Shown: positions 15,133 through 23,378, counted from the first letter of the stretch. The stretch is 64,000 nucleotides of DNA from Gracilibacillus lacisalsi DSM 19029 (GCF_000377765.1 NZ_KB898664.1:45489-109488), one strand, 5' to 3'. Notes: generated by a model not told the origin, from the sequence alone. A program made the numbers and translations.

Positions 15133-15463
15133 AGAGATTAGCATAGTGCCGAAAGGTTACAAGAAAAAAGACCCTAGAACGCTTCCGTATTTATACCCGG
15201 AGACATTAAATGTTGTTGCTTACGCTAGAAGTTTACAGCGGTTTACGTTTTATCAGACTTTAGAAGTAGCCGAGGATTTAGCAAAGCGCCAGGGTTTTAT
15301 CTTGCTTCCGTTTGGTTGTATCCATTGGCAACGAGCCAAAAATTACGGTGCAGATCGAAAAATAAAGATCGGCAGAAGATCATTTTTTCTTATGAAGCCA
15401 GACGAACTTACGAAAGGTGAGAAACGAAAATTAGTGATGTATATAGAAGATTTAAAAGCGTAG
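15119..15463 (+). CDS. Basic soluble protein after the ATPase, unknown
   Basis: The 114-residue protein starts with GTG, overlapping the ATPase gene by 14 bases after AAGGGGGAA. It is basic (PKGYKKKDPRTLPYLYPETL, KRQGFILLPF, RKIKIGRRSFFL). A nucleic-acid-binding role, for example in packaging or as a single-strand-binding protein, is possible but unproven. Confidence 0.62.
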   Translation: MLEIKEISIVPKGYKKKDPRTLPYLYPETLNVVAYARSLQRFTFYQTLEVAEDLAKRQGFILLPFGCIHWQRAKNYGADRKIKIGRRSFFLMKPDELTKGEKRKLVMYIEDLKA

Positions 15464-15478
15464 GGAGGATCTTTATAG

Positions 15479-15856
15479 ATGTTATTAAGACTAGATCACA
15501 GCGAAACAGCCTTATTATTGGCTCATATGGCTATGACAAGAAAAAGTGCTAGAAACACTTTCAAAAGAAACCATAAGAACGTAAAGAAAGAGTTGCTGCA
15601 ATCTTTTGACGAGGTAAAAGCAAACCTGGAGTACGTCATAGAGAATACGGAAGAAGCAAGCGACCAGGTGTACGATTTTTATTTTAACGTAAGAGAAATA
15701 AAAATGATCTATTCTTTTCTTGCTAGTTATATTTCTTTGATTTCCGATACAGTCAAGAAAGCTGGAGTAAAGGACGGAGACAAGGAACAAATAGAAGCAC
15801 TGGAGAAAGTCAAAGAACAATCTTACAAGCTGTTAGAAGGTGCTAGCGTTGTATAA
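15479..15856 (+). CDS. Helical soluble protein, unknown
   Basis: The 125-residue product is nearly all helix with heptad-like stretches (LLQSFDEVKANLEYVIENTE, EQIEALEKVKEQSYKLLEGA). It begins after GGGAGGATC and overlaps the transglycosylase gene at its 3' end. No family is recognised. Confidence 0.6.
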   Translation: MLLRLDHSETALLLAHMAMTRKSARNTFKRNHKNVKKELLQSFDEVKANLEYVIENTEEASDQVYDFYFNVREIKMIYSFLASYISLISDTVKKAGVKDGDKEQIEALEKVKEQSYKLLEGASVV

Positions 15857-16502
15857 AACATTCCTTCTATCAATTATCGGTTTTTTGTTGTATGTTTTCC
15901 CGGTTGCTGCTACTGATCTACACGACCAGGAACAAAAATATAAAAGAGAACTGGAAGAGATTGAAAAGCAAATAGACCAGACGAAAGACAAAGAGGAATT
16001 AATAGAGTTAATCAGGAAAAAAAGCGAAATAGCAGCTTATAAAAGGGCTTATAGTAAAGCAATAGAATATACGCAAGAAAACACGTTTACAGCCGTATAT
16101 AATCCCAATACTAGCCACGATCTACAATACATTGATTTATACAAGCAAGCAGCAGCCCAATACAACATAGATTGGACATTGCTTGCTGCTGTTCACGACC
16201 AGGAGACTAACTTTTCTAGTCATGCAACTATGATAAGCAGCGCCGGGGCATTAGGGCATATGCAATTTATGCCTGGAACGTGGGAGCATTACGGTGTAGA
16301 CGCAAACGGAAACGGTAAAAGAGATCCGTTTGAGATCGAGGATGCTATTTTTTCGGCTGCCAATTACTTAGCAGCAACCGGAGCAGCCAAAGGAGATATA
16401 AAGAGTGCATTGTGGGCTTACAATCACTCTACACAGTATGGTTTAGAAGTGATGTCGAAACAAGAATACTATAAAAACAATTACCAGGAGGAAAGAGAAT
16501 GA
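15840..16502 (+). CDS. Secreted lytic transglycosylase
   Basis: The 220-residue protein has a signal peptide (residues about 1-22), a coiled coil (about 27-70), and a soluble lytic transglycosylase domain (about 95-205). The catalytic Glu is in HDQETNFS, followed by GALGHMQFMPGTW and an AYNHS motif of GH23-type enzymes. The start is GTG 15840 or TTG 15849. Such enzymes open peptidoglycan locally. In this module it probably lets virions or the extrusion apparatus cross the thick wall. The size and single domain differ from tailed-phage endolysins, and no holin is evident. Confidence 0.88.
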   Translation: MLALYKTFLLSIIGFLLYVFPVAATDLHDQEQKYKRELEEIEKQIDQTKDKEELIELIRKKSEIAAYKRAYSKAIEYTQENTFTAVYNPNTSHDLQYIDLYKQAAAQYNIDWTLLAAVHDQETNFSSHATMISSAGALGHMQFMPGTWEHYGVDANGNGKRDPFEIEDAIFSAANYLAATGAAKGDIKSALWAYNHSTQYGLEVMSKQEYYKNNYQEERE

Positions 16503-16642
16503 CTATAGGTAAAATAAGAACGATCTTATACAAGCTAGCAAAGTTTTTAGGAGATGTTAATGCAATACGAAGAGGAAAAGTAAAACAGCGTATCAAAAAT
16601 AGAGTTGTTGGTAAGTTTGCAGCAAAAAGATTATTTAAATAG
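16499..16642 (+). CDS. 47-residue basic protein
   Basis: The ATG overlaps the transglycosylase stop (ATGA). The product is strongly basic and amphipathic (KIRTILYKLAKFLGDVNAIR, then KVKQRIKNRVVGKFAAKRLF). Short proteins with a LYK-LGD-NAI-G pattern are, to my knowledge, frequent next to Gram-positive phage and plasmid genes, role unknown. A terminator follows directly. Confidence 0.6.
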   Translation: MTIGKIRTILYKLAKFLGDVNAIRRGKVKQRIKNRVVGKFAAKRLFK

Positions 16643-16666
16643 GGCTAGAATTAGCCTTTTCTTTTT
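16643..16666 (+). terminator. Terminator closing the virion module
   Basis: GGCTA-GAAT-TAGCC followed by TTTTCTTTTTT. Confidence 0.8.
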
Positions 16667-16674
16667 TATTAGTG

Positions 16675-16758
16675 GTGTCATAACTTACAAGTATTGAACC
16701 AATTATAAAGTGGTTAATAGATCGGTATTCTAAGAGGTATCAAAACTTAGTGTCATAA
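16675..16758. repeat. Repeats upstream of the small serine recombinase, possible res or operator site
   Basis: GTGTCATAA occurs directly at 16675-16683 and 16750-16758, each next to an AACTTA or ACTTAC element, and the second abuts the ribosome-binding region of the recombinase gene. A paired, spaced motif directly upstream of a resolvase gene is the usual position of a res site, though subsites I-III are not clearly resolved. Confidence 0.4.
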
Positions 16759-16772
16759 GTGGGGGGATAAAA

Positions 16773-17312
16773 ATGAAATACGGATACGCGAGAGTATCTA
16801 CTGTTCATCAAGATTTAGAAGGTCAGATCCAAAAGCTAAATGAAGAAGGTTGCGAGAAAATATATAAGGATAAATTTACTGGAACTAAAAGGGATCGTTC
16901 GGCATTTAGTGAATTGCTCCAGGTCTTAATTAAAAATGATACCTTAGTTGTTACGAAATTAGATCGGTTTGCTAGGTCTACAGTAGATGGAATCAGTACG
17001 ATTAAACAGTTATTTGAGAAAGGTGTTAAGGTACATGTGTTAAATATGGGATTGGTGGAGGATACCCCAACAGGAAGGCTTATTTTTAATGTGATGAGTG
17101 CTTTTGCAGAGTTTGAAAGAGATATGATTGTTGAACGTACACAAGAAGGAAAACAGGTCGCTAAGCAACGTGATGATTTTCGGGAAGGTCGCCCAAAAAA
17201 GTACAGCAAGAAACAAATTGAACATGCTCTTATGTTAAAGAAATCTTACTCATACAAACAAGTTGAGGAAATGACCGGTATAAGTAAGAGTACATTAATA
17301 CGGTCTAAATAA
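16773..17312 (+). CDS. Small serine recombinase, resolvase/invertase family
   Basis: The 179-residue protein is a complete resolvase/invertase. It has the nucleophile in YARVST (Ser9), the catalytic KLDRFARS segment, the E helix ([15 protein letters not shown], then [13 protein letters not shown]) and a C-terminal helix-turn-helix (residues about 140-179, [20 protein letters not shown]). Enzymes of this size resolve multimers or invert segments. Here it may resolve tandem or dimeric forms of the element, which fits the tandem-like attP at the left edge, or it may control a local switch. Confidence 0.9.
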   Translation: MKYGYARVSTVHQDLEGQIQKLNEEGCEKIYKDKFTGTKRDRSAFSELLQVLIKNDTLVVTKLDRFARSTVDGISTIKQLFEKGVKVHVLNMGLVEDTPTGRLIFNVMSAFAEFERDMIVERTQEGKQVAKQRDDFREGRPKKYSKKQIEHALMLKKSYSYKQVEEMTGISKSTLIRSK

Positions 17313-17315
17313 TTT

Positions 17316-17344
17316 TTGAATAAAAGGAACAAATGTTCTATAAT
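17316..17344 (+). promoter_or_regulatory. SOS (LexA) promoter of the large serine integrase
   Basis: TTGAAT (17316-17321), a 17-base spacer and a perfect TATAAT (17339-17344). The palindrome GGAACAAATGTTCT (17326-17339) fills the spacer and matches the Bacillus LexA box at all but its two outermost positions. LexA bound here would block RNA polymerase, so integrase expression should follow DNA damage. Confidence 0.82.
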
Positions 17345-17392
17345 TATTTTGTTATCACATTAATATGATATGTATAAAGCGAGGTGTTATAA

Positions 17393-18898
17393 GTGGAGAA
17401 GGATGAACAACTTACAACTTATCGTGAATACCCTTATTTAGTCTATGCCAGGGTATCTACAGATAAAGACGAGCAAAAGGATTCATTAACCAATCAAGTT
17501 GATATTTGCCGCTACTGGTTAGAACAAAATCATTTTGAATGGAATGACAGATCCATTTTAGAAGATAAAGCAAAGTCAGGTACAATGTTTCTCGAACGAA
17601 CAGCTATGCAGCTAATACTAAAAAAAGCACGAAACAGAGAAATTAAAATGGTTGTGTTTAAATCAATACATAGGCTTGCCAGAGATTTAAAAGACGCACT
17701 AGAAATCAAAGAGGTTCTATTAGGTCATGGTGTACGTGTTGTAACTATTGAAGAAGGCTATGATAGCGAATTTGAAGGCAAAAATGATATGAAATTTGAA
17801 ATGTTCTCTATGTTTGCAGCACAATATCCTAAAACACAATCGGTATCAATCAGTGCTGCACTTGCCGCTAAAGTTAGAAAAGGACATCATATCGGCAAAA
17901 TTCCATATGGTTATGATCGTGTAAATCAAAAATTAGTTATCAAAGAAGATGAAGCAGCAGTTATAAGGAAGATTTTTGACTGGTATAATAACAAAGGATA
18001 TGGACAAAAAACAATTACAAATAAACTTAATGAAGGTTTAGAAAACGGATCTATATTACCACCTAAATCAGGTGGAACTTGGCAACTTACTTCAGTTCAA
18101 CGGATATTAAAAAACCGTACATTTTGTGGGGATTTCATCTTGAATCAATACACTAACATAAAAGTGGATGGAAGAAAGAAGCAAATAAAAAATCCAGAAT
18201 CAAAATGGACGATTATTAAAGATCATCATCCTGCTATTGTGTCCAGAGAAGAGTTTGAGAAGGCTAATAATAAAGAAGTAGTTAATAAAAGACGAAAAGT
18301 AACGCCTTGGAATGAATTTCGAGGACTTATCAAATGTGGTCATTGTGGAAGTAATATGGTTGTTATGCAAAGTTGGAAAAAGAAGAAAGATGGATCTAAA
18401 ACATATTGGAAATATTTAAAATGTAGTAAATATAGACGATCTAATAAGTGTATCAATCATCCGCCAATTACTTATGAGAGTTTCCGTGAAATGATTCTTG
18501 AAAGATTAAAAGAAGAAACGAAAAAAGAAAGTTTTAACTTAGGTAGTGAAATAACTGATTATACACATGATAAGATTAATCAGTTGAAACGGAAAATCAA
18601 ATTAATTAATGAAAAAAAGGAAAGGCTACTAGATATTTATTTAGATGGGCTATTGAATAAATTTGAATATGATAAAAAAAGAAATAATTTGCAGAATGAT
18701 CTTGAAAAGTTGGAGAATGAACTGTACATATATAATAATAAGGAGAAACAGGATATGGAGATTCAGTACATTAAAAATGCCATTGAAGCTTTAAATAATA
18801 CTAATAAAGACTTGTATAATGTTTTTAATGCTTTGATTGAGTATGCTATTATATTTGAGAATGGATGTATTGAATTAAAGTACACATTTTACAATTGA
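17393..18898 (+). CDS. Large serine recombinase, element integrase
   Basis: The 501-residue protein has an N-terminal resolvase domain with nucleophile Ser22 in YARVSTDKDEQKDS, then a recombinase domain (about 165-290), a zinc-ribbon (IKCGHCG near 314, later KCSKYRRSNKC), and a coiled coil (about 390-450). This is the standard build of phage and skin-type integrases such as SpoIVCA and SprA. It starts with GTG after GCGAGGTG. It is the best candidate for integration into and excision from gerE. The promoter is LexA-type; I see no convincing sigma-E or sigma-K promoter, which is notable for an element inside a mother-cell gene. Confidence 0.93.
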   Translation: MEKDEQLTTYREYPYLVYARVSTDKDEQKDSLTNQVDICRYWLEQNHFEWNDRSILEDKAKSGTMFLERTAMQLILKKARNREIKMVVFKSIHRLARDLKDALEIKEVLLGHGVRVVTIEEGYDSEFEGKNDMKFEMFSMFAAQYPKTQSVSISAALAAKVRKGHHIGKIPYGYDRVNQKLVIKEDEAAVIRKIFDWYNNKGYGQKTITNKLNEGLENGSILPPKSGGTWQLTSVQRILKNRTFCGDFILNQYTNIKVDGRKKQIKNPESKWTIIKDHHPAIVSREEFEKANNKEVVNKRRKVTPWNEFRGLIKCGHCGSNMVVMQSWKKKKDGSKTYWKYLKCSKYRRSNKCINHPPITYESFREMILERLKEETKKESFNLGSEITDYTHDKINQLKRKIKLINEKKERLLDIYLDGLLNKFEYDKKRNNLQNDLEKLENELYIYNNKEKQDMEIQYIKNAIEALNNTNKDLYNVFNALIEYAIIFENGCIELKYTFYN

Positions 18899-19040
18899 AA
18901 TATCAAATGTTGAGTTACCTTAATTCATAGCAGTTTGTTTAGTATGTTATTATATAATAGTGATTAATAGATATTTAATATTTATTCACTTATTGAACAT
19001 TTGTATGTTGATAAACATTTTTAAAAAAAGGGGTATAGGC

Positions 19041-21620
19041 ATGGCTGAAATTAATTATAAACCAGAACTATTAAAGTCAGAGGACGATGTGGAAAATAAA
19101 TTTATTCAGGAGCTATTCACTAAGATATTGAAATATGAACTTCATGAAGACTTAAAATGGAAAGTGCCTGTTACTTACCAAGAAGGTAGAGAAGTTAAAA
19201 CCAAAATAGCAGATCTAGTTGTTTATAAAAATAATGAACCTGTAATTGCTGTAGAAGCAAAAAAACCAACAGAATCAATAAACAAAAATATAGGGCAAGT
19301 TGATTCTTATTCCGCAAAGTTAGAGGTTAGATATAGCGTAATCACAAATGGAAGGAGTTTTATTTTAAGAGAATACCTTGCGGGAAACAAAAAAATTAAT
19401 CTTGTGGAAGAAACAATTTATAAGCTTCACAATAAAAACTATAATTCTTTAATAAATATATTAGCAAAAGAAAACATTAACTTAAATGAAACAAATAAAC
19501 TTCAAGAAGAACCAAAAGTTACTAATGAAATTACCGATTATCGAAGATTTTTTCGATCTATACACAATATTATTAGAGATAACGAAAAACTTGATCCAGC
19601 TGGGTGTTTTGATGAATTCAGTAAAATACTTTATTTAAAAATGGCAGATGAACAATATAAAAATGAGGGTATGGATAAATATCGTTTTAATATTACTACC
19701 TATAAAAGTTCAGCAAACTCAATGAAATTAATTAATGATTGGTTTGAAACTGCAATGAAGACATTCTATTCAGATGTATTTGAAGAAATACCACAATTAG
19801 AAGTTAGTGTCGAAACATTAGAAAAAGTCTTAAAAAAACTAGAAAACTTTTATATGAAAGATGGGAAAATGGATATAAAGGGAAGAGCGTTTGAAGAGTT
19901 CCTACCTTCGCAACTTCGCGGAAAAGGTCTCGGTCAGTATTTTACTCCAAGAAATATAGTGGATTTTATGGTTGAAATTGCTGATGTGAGTATGAATGAT
20001 ATTATAGTAGATTTTGCATGTGGTTCAGGAGGTTTTTTAATAAAATCTTTTGATAAAATGAAACAAATTTTAAATAGCTTACCGGAAAAAACATTCAATT
20101 CAATTGGAACAACTAAATTAGAGTTCGAAGAAACATTAAAAAAAGAGCAAATATTTGGAATAGATGCTGAGCCTAGGGCTGTAAGAGTTGCTAAGATGAA
20201 CATGATGTTGTGGGGAGATGGAAAGCGTATCGTTAGAGGAAATGGCTTAGCACAAGATGACTGGAAAGGTGATTTATATTCGTTAAAAGAATTCGATCCA
20301 GAAATAGAAGGTAGTGGATGTACCCTAATTCTAGCAAATCCTCCATTTATAAAGGAGAAAGATTCAAAAGTTTTATCACAATATGAGATATCGGAAGGAC
20401 GAAAAAGCATAGATGCTCAAAGTTTATTTGTAGAAAGAGGAATTAGATTATTAAGGCCTGGAGGTCGAATGTTGATCGTATTACCAGAAGGGGTACTATC
20501 AAATGAAGCTTCATTAAAAACCAGAGAGTATATACTAAAAAATGCGTTTATAAAAGGTATATTTGAACTACCTACACATACTTTTGTGCAAAGTGGTGTA
20601 GATACAGTGAATACGGTAATATTATACATTGAAAAATATGAGCTTGAGCTTAAAGAAAAGGTTAATAATGTTATTTCTTCTGCAAATGGTCCCGCTGAAA
20701 ATATAAATATAATAAAGCAGCTTGAAGAGATGAATTATGAAATTTTTATGTCATCAGTTGAAAATGTTGGTTTTGAGCCCAATGGAAGAGTGTTTGTAAA
20801 AAAAGGTGAGAAGACGGATTTAGATATGATATTGAATATTTATAAAAACATGGAAATAAATAATGAAAAAAAAGATTTGATGGTCAGCTCTTTAAAAAAG
20901 TTAAAAAATCCAAAAAAACAATATAGAGGTAAAGTAAGTAATTATGATGCGATGTTAATAAATCTCAGGGAAACAAAATTAAGACTTGACCCTTCCTACT
21001 ATTTATTTTGGAAAAATATTGGTGACAACTTTAATAATTATGTCCCTTTAAAGTATTACAAAATAAAATTCCATACCGAAAGAGTAAATCTTTCTACTGA
21101 AGAGGAAATTGATAAAGAGTATGCTGTCTATGGAGTGGACAAGAATAATCCTTTTAATCAACTAGTTTTTAATGAAATACAGCTAGGAGAAGATCTAATC
21201 GTAGAAAATTCTAAGAAGAAAATTGCTCCAAAAAATTCTATTGTATATAATCCTTACCGAGCATCTATAGGCAGCTTTGCATATGTACCAGAAGAATTTG
21301 ATAATGCATTGGTTAGTGGAGCATATACTATTTTTACTACAGAAAACTTTGATGAAAGATTGCTTGTATACTTATTTAAGTCTCCAATATATAATCAATA
21401 TATTAAAATTTTATCGACTGGATCGGTAAGAGATAATTTTGGAAAAGAAGAATTAAAAAATATACTAATCCCTAAACTTTCATCAAATGAACAACAACGT
21501 ATTTTAAAACAATTAGAAGAAAAGAATAGATCGATACGTAGTAAATATGATGAGTTAAATGATGCTAATTACTCTAAAGTTAACTATATCTACGATGAAT
21601 TAAGAAACTCACAACAATAA
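19041..21620 (+). CDS. Single-chain restriction-modification enzyme (nuclease, N6-methylase and specificity regions)
   Basis: I choose ATG 19041 (after AAAGGGG, 859 residues) over an unsupported start at 18960. Residues about 10-130 form an HsdR_N-like PD-(D/E)XK nuclease (ADLVVYK, then AVEAKKP). An HsdM-type N6-adenine methylase follows (about 160-560) with motif I DFACGSGGF near 324 and catalytic NPPF near 433. The last 220 residues look like a target-recognition domain, with an IRSKYDEL-type helical end. All three functions in one chain is the type IIG-like layout. No separate hsdR or hsdS is present. The gene is very AT-rich and is the last in the element, a typical cargo position; it could protect the host or stabilise the element. 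Confidence 0.82.
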   Translation: MAEINYKPELLKSEDDVENKFIQELFTKILKYELHEDLKWKVPVTYQEGREVKTKIADLVVYKNNEPVIAVEAKKPTESINKNIGQVDSYSAKLEVRYSVITNGRSFILREYLAGNKKINLVEETIYKLHNKNYNSLINILAKENINLNETNKLQEEPKVTNEITDYRRFFRSIHNIIRDNEKLDPAGCFDEFSKILYLKMADEQYKNEGMDKYRFNITTYKSSANSMKLINDWFETAMKTFYSDVFEEIPQLEVSVETLEKVLKKLENFYMKDGKMDIKGRAFEEFLPSQLRGKGLGQYFTPRNIVDFMVEIADVSMNDIIVDFACGSGGFLIKSFDKMKQILNSLPEKTFNSIGTTKLEFEETLKKEQIFGIDAEPRAVRVAKMNMMLWGDGKRIVRGNGLAQDDWKGDLYSLKEFDPEIEGSGCTLILANPPFIKEKDSKVLSQYEISEGRKSIDAQSLFVERGIRLLRPGGRMLIVLPEGVLSNEASLKTREYILKNAFIKGIFELPTHTFVQSGVDTVNTVILYIEKYELELKEKVNNVISSANGPAENINIIKQLEEMNYEIFMSSVENVGFEPNGRVFVKKGEKTDLDMILNIYKNMEINNEKKDLMVSSLKKLKNPKKQYRGKVSNYDAMLINLRETKLRLDPSYYLFWKNIGDNFNNYVPLKYYKIKFHTERVNLSTEEEIDKEYAVYGVDKNNPFNQLVFNEIQLGEDLIVENSKKKIAPKNSIVYNPYRASIGSFAYVPEEFDNALVSGAYTIFTTENFDERLLVYLFKSPIYNQYIKILSTGSVRDNFGKEELKNILIPKLSSNEQQRILKQLEEKNRSIRSKYDELNDANYSKVNYIYDELRNSQQ

Positions 21621-21624
21621 TTTG

Positions 21625-21727
21625 GTTTTAACAAATTTTTATAAGTAATTCATCAAGACAACTCATTTGGATGCCAAATAAAATTAAATTTGGTTCGCAA
21701 TCAACATGTATCACAAATGCCATGCAG
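21625..21727. repeat. Right attachment junction (attR) and 95-bp repeat, copy 2
   Basis: Bases 21625-21719 equal 1-95. From 21720 the sequence reads as gerE codons. The shared AAATG before, and ATGCAG after, the divergence point bracket the likely crossover. Confidence 0.82.
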
Positions 21728-21796
21728 AAGCTGGGTGTAAAGGGGCGCTCACAAGCTGTAGTGGAGTTATTGCGAATGGGCGAGTTAGAGCTTTAG
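21720..21796 (+). pseudogene. gerE: 3' fragment of gerE, interrupted by the element
   Basis: The frame reads AMQKLGVKGRSQAVVELLRM followed by GELEL and a stop. As I recall B. subtilis GerE (74 residues, LuxR-type HTH), this is its C-terminus exactly. The break falls at about residue 49, in the recognition-helix region, so DNA binding is lost while the element is present. The element supplies an ATG at 21671 giving a 41-codon chimeric frame, but without a good ribosome-binding site. GerE is a late mother-cell regulator of coat genes acting with sigma-K. The downstream order (ysmB-like, racE, gerM, rph) supports identity. Excision would be needed to rebuild the gene. Confidence 0.9.
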
Positions 21797-21799
21797 ATG

Positions 21800-21836
21800 A
21801 AAACCAGTTATTCTACAAAGGAATAACTGGTTTTTC
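21800..21836 (+). terminator. gerE terminator
   Basis: AAAACCAGTTATTC pairs with GAATAACTGGTTTT around TACAAAG, followed by TCT. A similar stem recurs at 23334-23370, and a half copy lies near 22447. Confidence 0.8.
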
Positions 21837-21841
21837 TGTGG

Positions 21842-22348
21842 TTAGGAATTCATTTGAGAAGTAGTGGTTGGTATTTGTGGTTTATGATAAATATTCCAAA
21901 TCCACTTTATGACAAAATACATTAAAATTATATTTGCAATGAATGCGAAGATGTTAACTGAATATGAATTGTTTATAGAAAGATGTTGTAAAAGGAAGCC
22001 AGAATTATTCTCACTGTAGATTGTAATAAACGGAAATGGAACACCAAAAGTATAAGTATATTTTGTTGTATGAAGTAATGTGGGTGTTTGATCCGGTATG
22101 ATCGTTGATAGAAATAAAAATACAGCAGTTGCTATTAATAGAATCCATTTACTTAATCGATGTCTTTTTATTACACGGAATAAAAAGAATCCTAATAATA
22201 TAAATGCAACAGAATACATGAAGATGTTCATGAATGTAGAATTGATTTTTAAAGCAATAGAAGTTATTTGAATAAAAGCACCACAGCCAATTAAAAGCAG
22301 AAACATAAAAAGAAACTCTATTACGGATTTTATTATGTCTCGCACCAT
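21842..22348 (-). CDS. Integral membrane protein, unknown
   Basis: The 168-residue protein has about five hydrophobic spans and a periplasmic-side loop between the third and fourth. The ATG follows AAAGGAGAGG. No family is recognised and the neighbours give no hint. Confidence 0.75.
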   Translation of the reverse strand: MVRDIIKSVIEFLFMFLLLIGCGAFIQITSIALKINSTFMNIFMYSVAFILLGFFLFRVIKRHRLSKWILLIATAVFLFLSTIIPDQTPTLLHTTKYTYTFGVPFPFITIYSENNSGFLLQHLSINNSYSVNIFAFIANIILMYFVIKWIWNIYHKPQIPTTTSQMNS

Positions 22349-22535
22349 TACCTCTCCTTTTAGAATAAAATGGTATAAATGTATTAAATTATATCAAAAG
22401 GTTACTACTATTTTCATCAATCAAGAATGAGCTTAAGCGTGCGCTGAAAACCAGTTATACAATATTTTACAAGTGAACTATTTTTAAAGTAAAATCAAAA
22501 GGAAATTATAAATAGAAAACTAGGGGAGCATTAGT

Positions 22536-22736
22536 ATGGAGGTTTTATTAACCATATTTGTATTTACAGCACAAGTTTTTATTTATTTCATACCAAGTAT
22601 TTTAGCTACTAAAAAAAATAAACCTAACAAAATAATTGTATATATTATTAACCTTTTCTTAGGTTGGACTCTACTCGGTTGGATAGCTGCACTTTATTTA
22701 GCGTTGAAAAGTAACCCTGGAAAGATCAATTATTGA
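22536..22736 (+). CDS. Superinfection-immunity-like small membrane protein
   Basis: The 66-residue protein has two membrane spans. The pattern YFIPSILATKKNK, then INLFLGWTLLGWIAALYLAL, matches the Imm_superinfect family, named for the T4 Imm protein that blocks DNA entry by a second phage. Strong site AGGGGAG. It lies just outside the element. Many bacterial members have no proven antiphage role. Confidence 0.78.
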   Translation: MEVLLTIFVFTAQVFIYFIPSILATKKNKPNKIIVYIINLFLGWTLLGWIAALYLALKSNPGKINY

Positions 22737-22788
22737 TTTTTATGTATGGATATGAATTGCTACATATTATAAAAGAGTTAAAGAATCA

Positions 22789-23184
22789 TCAATCAACAAG
22801 TCCATTTCCAATATAATCTAGAGTTTCTAAATCAGCATATACAATCATATTATTAGGCATACCTGTATTTTTTGTAGGATAATCAATCAAATAAACTTCC
22901 TCCCCTTGATATGATTGATCATCTAGGTGAATGATCATATTTTGGTTTAAAGTAATTTTGGATACGTTGCCATCTTCCCAAGTGCCATTAACCCATTCTT
23001 TCTGCTCAGCTGATAGTTGGCTCCAAACAGTCTTTTTAACTTCAACTATGTTGGTTTTACTCGATTGTTTGTTGTGTTTACCCATATGTTGGTTAGCATA
23101 ATCATTTGCATATTGTGAATTAGAACACGCGAAAAGTCCAAACAAAAGAATAGTGGATAAAACAAATAGACTAATTTTTCCCAT
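22789..23184 (-). CDS. Lipoprotein, unknown
   Basis: The 131-residue protein has a lipoprotein signal (LLFGLFACS, Cys20). The mature part carries a WSQLSAEQKEWVNGTWEDG segment and ends in a small beta domain. No family is named with confidence. Confidence 0.75.
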   Translation of the reverse strand: MGKISLFVLSTILLFGLFACSNSQYANDYANQHMGKHNKQSSKTNIVEVKKTVWSQLSAEQKEWVNGTWEDGNVSKITLNQNMIIHLDDQSYQGEEVYLIDYPTKNTGMPNNMIVYADLETLDYIGNGLVD

Positions 23185-23333
23185 TATCCAAACCTCCCTT
23201 ATTAACTTAGTCGTCTGATAGTTTGATTAAGTTACAAAAATGTATCGAATTTATCGAAATGACAAAAAAGAAGGACTTTGCTGTCAATAATCAGGATATT
23301 TCACTATGTCGAATTACTCTGTTAACGTGTTAA

Positions 23334-23371
23334 ATTAAAACCAGTTACCCGGATAAGGAGTAACTGGTTTT
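23334..23371. terminator. Terminator between the lipoprotein leader and the C45-type gene
   Basis: AAAACCAGTTAC pairs with GTAACTGGTTTT. It serves the minus-strand C45-type gene ending at 23379. Confidence 0.7.
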
Positions 23372-23378
23372 ATTCATG

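Larger units (their letters stand above)
96..21719. mobile_element. gerE-interrupting prophage-like element with filamentous-phage genes
   Basis: The limits come from the repeat and divergence points at 95/96 and 21719/21720. In order the element carries: XRE-ImmA-PIN genes, an immunity region, early genes, a primase-helicase with iterons, a virion-like module (8.2-16.6 kb), a small serine recombinase, a large serine recombinase and a restriction-modification gene. The large serine recombinase near the right end is the obvious integrase. Integration separates the last 25 codons of gerE from the rest. Elements that interrupt sporulation genes are established (skin in sigK; SPbeta in spsM). I infer the same class here but cannot see the gerE 5' junction. 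Confidence 0.88.

Noticed and set aside
17313-17392. Sigma-E or sigma-K promoter for the integrase
   Set aside because: CATTAATA-type and GATATGTATA-type matches are poor in sequence and spacing; only the LexA-type promoter is convincing.
1-21796. CRISPR array or tailed-phage genes in the element
   Set aside because: No spacer-repeat array is present, and there is no terminase, portal, major head or tail gene.
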